Shown here piece after piece: positions 32,956 to 38,703 of a DNA stretch of 38,703 nucleotides. Position 1 is the stretch's first letter, and every line of letters begins with the position of its first letter. The stretch is taken from positions 1-38,703 of the forward strand of contig JANQQC010000049.1 in the NCBI GenBank assembly GCA_028285145.1. The letters are read 5' to 3'. This stretch comes from Hyphomonadaceae bacterium (lineage in GTDB: Bacteria > Pseudomonadota > Alphaproteobacteria > Caulobacterales > Hyphomonadaceae). A model generated the notes under the pieces. It worked only from the letters and a program-made list of their open reading frames with translations, did no database searches and was not told the DNA's origin. The translations under genes were made by a program, and so were the position numbers.

Positions 32956-33246
32956 ATGATCGGAATCGTTGCAAAACTGCCTATCGCGGAAGGCAAGGAA
33001 GAAGAATTCGAGGCGGTCGCGAAGGACCTGATGGCTCAGGTCAAGGCGAATGAGCCCGGCTGCACCACTTACCAGCTCTACAAGTCCCAGAAAGAGCCAA
33101 ACACCTATATCTTCATGGAGCAGTACGCCTCTCAGGAAGCGCTCGCCGCCCATGGCAAGACGGAGTATTTTCAGGCTGCCCAGCCGAAGCTTGGCCCGTG
33201 CCTTGCCGGCGCGCCTGACATTCAAATGTACGACATCGTCGAGTAG
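32956..33246 (+). CDS. ABM-fold putative quinol monooxygenase, third copy
   Basis: A 96-residue single-domain ABM protein closer to canonical YgiN types than the two upstream: IGIVAKLPIAEGKEEEFEAVAKDL, EPGCTTYQLYKSQKEPNTYIFMEQYAS and ALAAHGKTEYFQ. GGGAGG precedes the ATG. It follows leuB by 77 bases and precedes an acyl-CoA dehydrogenase gene by 11. It may oxidise a quinol or act as a small-molecule binder. Confidence 0.82.
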   Translation: MIGIVAKLPIAEGKEEEFEAVAKDLMAQVKANEPGCTTYQLYKSQKEPNTYIFMEQYASQEALAAHGKTEYFQAAQPKLGPCLAGAPDIQMYDIVE

Positions 33247-33257
33247 GAGATCCGTCC

Positions 33258-34481
33258 GTGGACCTGTCCCTGACCGAAGAAGACCGCGCCTTCCAGAAAG
33301 AAGTTCGCGACTGGATTGCAGACGCCTACACGCCTGAGCTTCGGGCGAAACAGGCCATGACGAAGAACGGCTACCTCGACAAGGCCGGCATGATCGAGTG
33401 GCAGAAAAAGCTGCATGAGCGCGGCTGGATCGCTCCGAACTGGCCAACCGAGTTTGGTGGCCCCGGCCTGACGCCGGGCGAGAAATATGTGCTCCAGATG
33501 GAGCTCGCCGCCGCCGGCACGCCGAATACGAGCCCGATGGGCCTGTCCATGGTTGCGCCCGTGATCATGGCGTTCGGCAATGACGAGCAGAAGGCGCAGC
33601 ACCTGCCGCCGATCCTGTCGTCCGACATCTGGTGGTGTCAGGGCTATTCAGAGCCGGGTTCCGGGTCTGACCTTGCCTCGCTACAGATGAGCGCTGTGCG
33701 CGATGGCGACGATTACGTCCTCAACGGCTCGAAAATCTGGACGACGCACGCCCAGTGGGCCGACTGGATGTTCTGCCTCGTGCGCACCTCGAAAGAGGGC
33801 AAGCCGCAGGAAGGTATCAGCTTCATCGTCTTCCCGATGGATCTGCCGGGCATCAGCATCTCAGCCCTGCCAACCTTGGACGGACCGCCCGAAGACGGCC
33901 AGGAAATCAATCAGGTCTTCTTTGAAGATGTCCGCGTGCCGATCAAGGAATCCCTTATCGGCGAGGAGAATAAGGGCTGGACCTACGCCAAGTACCTGCT
34001 CGAATTCGAGCGCGGCAACGCCTATGCGCCCGGTCTGAAGAATGCACTGTCGAAGACGAAGAAGATCGCCAGCCTTGAGCAGGCCGAGGGCGATGCGCTG
34101 ATCCGCGATCCCGATTTTGCGCGCAAGATCGCGGCGATGGAAATCCAGATCGAGAGCCTCAATGCGACCGAGCGCCGGATCTTTTCTGCGCTGTCGGCCG
34201 GCGAGGCTGTTGGTCCGGCCAGCTCCATGCTGAAATGTGCAGGCTCGGAAGCCCAGCAGGCGATCAGCGAGCTGACGCTGGAAGCGGTCGGTGGCTATGC
34301 TGCGCCGTTCGTGCGGGATTCTTTTGCCCATCTTCGCGATGGCGCGAACGAGGATCTCCCGGCTCCGGACTATGCAGTCCCGGCCGCGCCGAGCTACTTC
34401 AACTACCGCAAGACCTCGATCTATGCGGGCTCGAACGAGATCCAACGAAATATCATGGCGAAGATGGTGCTCGGCCTGTAG
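33258..34481 (+). CDS. Acyl-CoA dehydrogenase (third)
   Basis: A 407-residue enzyme closely similar in style to the one at 19435: WWCQGYSEPGSGSDLASLQM (about 125-144), the FAD-site EGISFIVFPM strand and a C-terminus SIYAGSNEIQRNIMAKMVLGL, again with Gly/Ala where medium-chain enzymes have the catalytic Glu. It starts with GTG at 33258 after GGAG. It is followed by a transporter gene after ten bases and has no small-subunit partner next to it, unlike the pair at 19435-21816. Substrate is unknown. Confidence 0.88.
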   Translation: MDLSLTEEDRAFQKEVRDWIADAYTPELRAKQAMTKNGYLDKAGMIEWQKKLHERGWIAPNWPTEFGGPGLTPGEKYVLQMELAAAGTPNTSPMGLSMVAPVIMAFGNDEQKAQHLPPILSSDIWWCQGYSEPGSGSDLASLQMSAVRDGDDYVLNGSKIWTTHAQWADWMFCLVRTSKEGKPQEGISFIVFPMDLPGISISALPTLDGPPEDGQEINQVFFEDVRVPIKESLIGEENKGWTYAKYLLEFERGNAYAPGLKNALSKTKKIASLEQAEGDALIRDPDFARKIAAMEIQIESLNATERRIFSALSAGEAVGPASSMLKCAGSEAQQAISELTLEAVGGYAAPFVRDSFAHLRDGANEDLPAPDYAVPAAPSYFNYRKTSIYAGSNEIQRNIMAKMVLGL

Positions 34482-34491
34482 GGGCGGGGCG

Positions 34492-35946
34492 GTGTCGGAG
34501 CCTGCCTTCCACTCGGCCGATCGTCCAAAGCTCGGCATCTGGACCAAGCTCGCTTATGCCTTTGGCGGCGTCTCTTATGGCGTAAAAGGCAACGGCTTCA
34601 CCTATTTCCTCATGCTCTGTTATGCGCAGGCCTTCGGGCTGCCGGCAGAGCAGGTGGGCCTCGCCATGTTGCTGGCCTTCATGTTCGATGCGTTCAGCGA
34701 CCCGCTGATCGGTTACCTGTCGGACAACACGAAAGGCGTGCTCGGCCGGCGCCATCTCTACATGTATGCCGCCATCATCCCCGTCGGCATTATCTACTAC
34801 ATGCTCTGGAATCCGCCCGCCGCCGTCCGCGAGGAGGGGCTGTTCTGGTACTTGTTGGCGATGGCTATCGGCATGCGCGTGCTGATCACTTTCTACGAAG
34901 TGCCTTGCACGGCGATGAATGCCGAACTCACTACAGATTATGACGAACGCACGAGCCTGCTCACCCTGCGGGCTGTGGTCGTTTACATGGGCGGCGTTGT
35001 GATGGCCGCGACGACGCTCGCCTTCATCCTGCAGCCGGACGCAACCGGTAGCGCCTTCACAGACGCGGATGGTTTTGGCCGCTACGGTCTGATCGCCGCA
35101 TTCGTCATGATGGCATCGATGCTGGTCTGCTCGCTCGGCACGCATAGGTTCATCCCGCATCTTGCGAAGGCTGATGCCGTTCCAGGCTCCCTTCGCGTGA
35201 TGCTCAAGGAGATTTTCCAGACGTTGCGCAGCCCGTCGCTCGCGGCGCTCTTCGCGTCCCAGCTCGCCGGCTATGCCGCTTTCGGGGTCGCCTCTGCGCT
35301 TGCTTACTACATGCAGGGCTACTTCTGGGGCTTCACGGGGGACCAGTCCTCCATCATCACGGTCAGTGTCCTTGGCTCTGCTTTGCTGGCGCTGATGATC
35401 GGTCCTCCGATCGCCAAAAAGATCGGTAAGCGCGAGGCGGCGTTTGGCTTTGGGCTCAGCGCGCTATGTCTGGTTTGTGGTCCAGTGACGCTGCGCCTGC
35501 TCGACCTGATGCCGCAAAATGGTGACCCCAGCCTTTTCTGGATCATCCTGGCGGTGACGTCTGTTCAGTATGCCTGCATCATCGCAATGAACGCGATCAT
35601 ACAGGCCATGGTGGCAGACCTCGTGGAAGAAGCCGAGCTGCGCACAGAGCGCCGTTCCGAAGGCCTCATGTTCGCGGTGATGACCTTCACCCGCAAAGCC
35701 GTGGAAGGCGTCGGTGTTCTGTCCGCCAGCCTCATCATCGCGCTTGCCGCGTTGCCTGAGAATGCCGAGCCAAGCGACGTCAGCCCGGAAGCGCTGAGCC
35801 GCCTTGGCCTGTTCTACCTGCCGGCCGTCTTCATCTTTTGGGCGCTTATGCTGATCTTCATCACGCGCTACAGGCTCACCCGTGAGGACCATGAAGCCAA
35901 CCTGCAGGCGCTCGCGGCCCGGGCCAGCGCCCGCATCACCGACTAA
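34492..35946 (+). CDS. MFS transporter, GPH/MelB-type
   Basis: A 484-residue membrane transporter of the major facilitator superfamily with about 12 hydrophobic segments. The N-terminal signature DAFSDPLIGYLSDNTKGVLGRRH (about 65-87, given in parts) carries the Asp pair that binds sodium in melibiose-type carriers and a GRR loop. Such carriers take up sugars, glucuronides or organic acids with Na+ or H+. The GTG at 34492 places VSEPAFHSADRPK just before the first membrane segment. It follows the acyl-CoA dehydrogenase by ten bases, so it may import the precursor of its substrate; that link is inference. Confidence 0.83.
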   Translation: MSEPAFHSADRPKLGIWTKLAYAFGGVSYGVKGNGFTYFLMLCYAQAFGLPAEQVGLAMLLAFMFDAFSDPLIGYLSDNTKGVLGRRHLYMYAAIIPVGIIYYMLWNPPAAVREEGLFWYLLAMAIGMRVLITFYEVPCTAMNAELTTDYDERTSLLTLRAVVVYMGGVVMAATTLAFILQPDATGSAFTDADGFGRYGLIAAFVMMASMLVCSLGTHRFIPHLAKADAVPGSLRVMLKEIFQTLRSPSLAALFASQLAGYAAFGVASALAYYMQGYFWGFTGDQSSIITVSVLGSALLALMIGPPIAKKIGKREAAFGFGLSALCLVCGPVTLRLLDLMPQNGDPSLFWIILAVTSVQYACIIAMNAIIQAMVADLVEEAELRTERRSEGLMFAVMTFTRKAVEGVGVLSASLIIALAALPENAEPSDVSPEALSRLGLFYLPAVFIFWALMLIFITRYRLTREDHEANLQALAARASARITD

Positions 35947-36005
35947 CAGAAATGTCATGTGTCGCCCATGGACGGCCCCGCCGCGCCGCAATAGAGCCGT
36001 TTTTG

Positions 36006-37442
36006 ATGACTATTTCTCCACCCATGACGAAACACGTATCGAAGTATCTGGTCGCGTCTCTGACGGCGGTCGTGCTCCTTGTTGCAATCGCGCTTCTCCC
36101 GCTCCTGCCCGCTTCCGCTCAGGAAGAGCGCATGCCGGCCACGCAAGGCGAGATCGAGCTGACCTTTGCGCCGTTGGTACGCCAGGCGGCACCAGCCGTG
36201 GTCAACGTCTACACAAAGCGGGTGGTGCAGGCGAACGCCTCGCCGTTTGCCAATGATCCCTTCTTCCGCCGCTTTGGCTCCATGCCGAGAGAGCGCGTGG
36301 AAAGCTCGCTTGGCTCCGGCGTGATCGTCGCGTCAGATGGCGTTGTCGTCACCAATAACCACGTGATCGATGGCGCGACCGAGTTCCGTGTCGTCCTGAA
36401 TGACCGCCGCGAATACGAAGCCGAGCTGGTCCTCGCCGATGAGCGCACAGACCTTGCCGTGCTGAAGATCGACACCGAAGGCGAAACTCTCGCCACGCTG
36501 CCTTATGCCGATACGCGCGACGTTGAAGTCGGCGATCTCGTCCTCGCCATCGGCAACCCGTTCGGCGTCGGCCAGACGGTCACCAATGGCATCATCTCCG
36601 CCACCGCGCGGACCGATGTCGGCATCTCCGATTTCGCCTTCTTCCTGCAGACCGATGCGGCGGTGAACCCCGGCAATTCCGGCGGCGCACTCGTCAACAC
36701 AAAGGGCGAGCTCGTGGGCGTGAACACAGCTATCTTCTCCCGCTCCGGCGGGTCGAACGGCATCGGCTTCGCCATCCCCTCGGAGATGGTGAAGCGCGTT
36801 GTCGACGCCGCCATCAATGAGGGCCGCATCACACGGCCCTGGCTTGGCCTCAAAGGCCAGAGCGTCACCTACGATATGGCCAAGACGCAAGGTCTCGACC
36901 GGCCCGTGGGCGTCATGGTCACGGAAGTCTATGATGACGGTCCATCAGATGATGCGGGCCTGCGCCGCGGCGATGTCGTGCTGTCGGTTGACGGCCGCGA
37001 AGTGTTCGATGAGCGCGGTATGAAGTTCCTCGCCGCCATCCGCGCGCCCGGCGAACGCGCCGTGCTCAACGTGCTGAGGGGAGGGCGCGAGCGCACCTTC
37101 CGTGTCCGACTAGCTCCGCCGCCCGGCGCAACCGAGGCAGAGCTGGTTCTCCTAGAAGGCCGCCATCCTTTCTCGGGCGCGGAAGTCGCCGAACTCTCGC
37201 CAGCCCTCGCTGAGGAAATTGGGCGCGACCCGTTCGATAGCGGCGTCCTCGTTACCCGCATCCTGCGCGGAGCCTATGCCCGCCGGATCGTCCGCCCCGG
37301 AGACATCATCCGCACCATCAATGGCGAGACCATCGACTCCCTCGACGAACTCAACGCCCTCCTCGGCAGCGTCGACACCCGAACCTGGGAAATCGGGTTG
37401 GACCGGAATGGGCGGCGGATTACTGGGACGGTGCGGCTTTAG
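36006..37442 (+). CDS. Deg-family (HtrA/DegP/DegQ) periplasmic serine protease
   Basis: A 478-residue exported protease/chaperone. The N-terminal segment up to PASAQ is a signal peptide. The catalytic triad is visible: His119 in VTNNHVID, Asp149 in DERTDLAVLKI and Ser225 in NPGNSGGALV. Two PDZ domains follow (about 270-370 and 385-475), the second ending GTVRL. It degrades or refolds misfolded envelope proteins. The ATG at 36006 has a weak AGAG upstream; an ATG at 36024 gives an equally good signal peptide. It is a stand-alone gene after the GPH transporter and ends the typical-composition part of the window. Confidence 0.92.
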   Translation: MTISPPMTKHVSKYLVASLTAVVLLVAIALLPLLPASAQEERMPATQGEIELTFAPLVRQAAPAVVNVYTKRVVQANASPFANDPFFRRFGSMPRERVESSLGSGVIVASDGVVVTNNHVIDGATEFRVVLNDRREYEAELVLADERTDLAVLKIDTEGETLATLPYADTRDVEVGDLVLAIGNPFGVGQTVTNGIISATARTDVGISDFAFFLQTDAAVNPGNSGGALVNTKGELVGVNTAIFSRSGGSNGIGFAIPSEMVKRVVDAAINEGRITRPWLGLKGQSVTYDMAKTQGLDRPVGVMVTEVYDDGPSDDAGLRRGDVVLSVDGREVFDERGMKFLAAIRAPGERAVLNVLRGGRERTFRVRLAPPPGATEAELVLLEGRHPFSGAEVAELSPALAEEIGRDPFDSGVLVTRILRGAYARRIVRPGDIIRTINGETIDSLDELNALLGSVDTRTWEIGLDRNGRRITGTVRL

Positions 37443-37512
37443 GGTTTGGTTGGGGTCGCTAACGTCTGCTTTGGTATTTGTCGCTGGGGTAGTCGAAAGA
37501 TAAGGTCGACTT

Positions 37513-37941
37513 ATGACCGATCCTGCAACGCGTCTTTCCGGTTTCATTCGAGATAGTTTGGACTTTGGAGACCCCATTTCCGATGGTGTTGATCTGTTCG
37601 AGCGCGTTCGAATTACAGGAGATGATGCTTCAGATTTCATGGACCTGTTCTTCGAAACTTTTGACGTCAATGCTTCGACGTACAGATGGTACTTTCACCA
37701 TGCCGAAGAAGGCGACAGTGGTTTTGGTGGAGTGTTCTTCAGGTCTCCGGATCAAAAGGTGGAACACATTGCCATTACACCAGATTTGCTGAGAGAGGCG
37801 ATTTCCAGCAAGGAGTGGCCAATCGAATATCCGGGACACGATATCCCGAGAATACGTGGCGACGTTCTTGTGAACCAATTTCTAGCGGTTGGCCTTTTGA
37901 TAGGAGTTGTTGCCGTTGTTATCACTCGTTTTGTTTCCTGA
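37513..37941 (+). CDS. DUF1493-like acyl-carrier-like protein with C-terminal membrane anchor
   Basis: A 142-residue protein with a DUF1493-like pattern: the charged GDDASDFMDLFFETFDVNASTYRWYFHHAEE stretch (given in parts, about 36-66) and ITPDLLREAISSKEWPIEYP (about 88-107). DUF1493 proteins are small helical proteins related to acyl carrier proteins, of uncertain role. Residues 121-140 are a hydrophobic C-terminal segment that may anchor it, which is unusual. AAGG precedes the ATG. The gene and its neighbour are visibly more A/T-rich than all genes to the left, suggesting transfer. No serine with the DSL context of true carrier proteins is seen, so phosphopantetheine attachment is doubtful. 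Confidence 0.6.
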   Translation: MTDPATRLSGFIRDSLDFGDPISDGVDLFERVRITGDDASDFMDLFFETFDVNASTYRWYFHHAEEGDSGFGGVFFRSPDQKVEHIAITPDLLREAISSKEWPIEYPGHDIPRIRGDVLVNQFLAVGLLIGVVAVVITRFVS

Positions 37942-38016
37942 GATGCCGGAAATAGTTATTGAACAACGTACTAATGACTTTTGTTACAAGCGTCAGTCTA
38001 CAGAGCCAAGACTCCA

Positions 38017-38511
38017 ATGATCTTCACGATAGCTGATCTCTCAGTTTGGGATATTTTTCCGTGGGGGCTTTTTGTCGGCGGTTTCGGGATTGCGGCGCTT
38101 CTCGTCGTCTTTCCGGAAATCGAGAGGGTCTGGCCTTTTTCATCATTCTCCTTTTTGGGCCGGCTAAAAAGATGGAATGGAGTTGCCCTTGCATGCTTGG
38201 TTTTGGTGATCGCCGTTCCCCATTTCTTGGCGACGAAACTCACACTAGATGCGCAGCAGAGAGCGTTGGAGACAGGAAGCTTCGTTGTCGTTGAAGCTTC
38301 ATTTGATGGTCGAAAACCTGATACTCAACTCGCCTTTTCCAAGTTTCCTGAAACTTCGTTGACGTTTGAAGGGGCAAACTACGATGTTCCTGCATCGCTG
38401 CATGGCAGCGTCAGTCTGCTTCCGAAAATTCGTGATGAACTCGTTCCGGGTGCTAAGTATCGATTGAGCGTGTCCGGCGACACGTTGCTGCAGATAGAAA
38501 ACTACACTTAG
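38017..38511 (+). CDS. Two-pass membrane protein of unknown function
   Basis: A 164-residue protein with two hydrophobic segments (about residues 8-30 and 53-71) and a C-terminal soluble domain of about 90 residues with beta-like patterns (FVVVEASFDGRKPDTQLAFS). No family is recognised. The ATG at 38017 keeps the first membrane segment near the N-terminus; a TTG at 37981 would extend it by 12 residues. Like the preceding gene it is A/T-rich and may be part of the same acquired pair. A ribosome binding site is weak. Confidence 0.55.
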   Translation: MIFTIADLSVWDIFPWGLFVGGFGIAALLVVFPEIERVWPFSSFSFLGRLKRWNGVALACLVLVIAVPHFLATKLTLDAQQRALETGSFVVVEASFDGRKPDTQLAFSKFPETSLTFEGANYDVPASLHGSVSLLPKIRDELVPGAKYRLSVSGDTLLQIENYT

Positions 38512-38631
38512 CTTCCGCTTCGACGCCAAAAGCAGACGTCAGCGGCCTTCTATCCCCGCACTTTCTCCCGCAATCACTGCCGTTCGTAGAACCTTATCCC
38601 ACCTCCTTCGCGCCTCAGCTATACCATCTGA

Positions 38632-38703
38632 ATGCCTGAGCATCAGAAGCGCGAAATGTATGCGGTCACGCCGGTCTTTTTCTGGCCGGTCCTGTGGTGG
38701 TCG
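38632..38703 (+). CDS. Possible start of a membrane protein gene, cut by the window edge
   Basis: An ATG at 38632 opens a frame that runs 24 codons to the end without a stop (MPEHQKREMYAVTPVFFWPVLWWS). The charged start followed by an aromatic-rich hydrophobic stretch resembles the beginning of a membrane protein, and base composition returns to the high-GC style of the rest. There is no clear ribosome binding site, and the truncation prevents family assignment. The 120 bases between 38512 and 38631 hold nothing I recognise. Confidence 0.4.
   Translation, partial: MPEHQKREMYAVTPVFFWPVLWWS

Overview
The window is a high-GC, densely packed, mostly plus-strand stretch of an alphaproteobacterial chromosome. 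Gene content and order (trmD-rplS-leuC ... leuD-leuB, a DUF1289 protein, NrtR-type regulator, several acyl-CoA dehydrogenases, a clan AA aspartic protease) suggest a marine Hyphomonadaceae-like or Caulobacterales-like organism. This placement is inference from family resemblance, not from a database search. No rRNA, tRNA, CRISPR array, insertion sequence or phage gene was recognised.

Layout. (a) 1-326 holds no convincing gene. (b) 327-1894, minus strand: a two-gene unit of a YfbR-like HD phosphohydrolase and an NrtR-type NAD regulator. (c) 2038-4442: a 49-residue membrane peptide with its own terminator, then a sodium:solute symporter translationally coupled to gluconokinase. (d) 4540-8363: a full-length fused 5-oxoprolinase and a coupled 57-residue protein. 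(e) 8402-10474: dusA and a DUF389 membrane protein. (f) 10601-14069: a homocysteine S-methyltransferase, a minus-strand regulator made of a SARP/BTAD module fused to an alpha/beta-hydrolase, and a divergent MddA-like methanethiol S-methyltransferase with a perfect palindrome between the last two. (g) 14155-17462: a secreted caspase-like protease with 13 cysteine-paired Sel1/Hcp repeats, then a TauE/SafE exporter. (h) 17463-19331: minus-strand aspartic protease and DUF1289 protein, divergent from a CobT homologue that appears to lack the expected catalytic glutamate. (i) 19374-23906: two acyl-CoA dehydrogenases behind a LiuR-like palindrome, a YdjM-like membrane hydrolase on the minus strand, a secreted protein and a crotonase. 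(j) 23916-25254: trmD-rplS with terminator. (k) 25340-32878: leuC, cysK and small genes, then leuD, two tandem ABM-fold monooxygenase-like proteins, and leuB. (l) 32956-37442: a third ABM protein, another acyl-CoA dehydrogenase, a GPH-type transporter and a Deg-family serine protease. (m) 37513-38511: two visibly more A/T-rich genes (DUF1493-like acyl-carrier-like protein and a membrane protein), probably acquired. A partial gene may start at 38632.

How the genes work together. Housekeeping parts are leucine synthesis (leuC/D/B), cysteine synthesis (cysK), translation (trmD, rplS, dusA) and acyl-CoA oxidation. Several genes handle methylated or reduced sulfur: homocysteine methyltransferase, MddA, TauE/SafE, CysK and, through glutathione turnover, 5-oxoprolinase. 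The less ordinary items are the regulator-hydrolase fusion facing mddA, the secreted caspase-Hcp protein, the CobT-like protein without the usual glutamates, and the ABM proteins interleaved with the leu genes.
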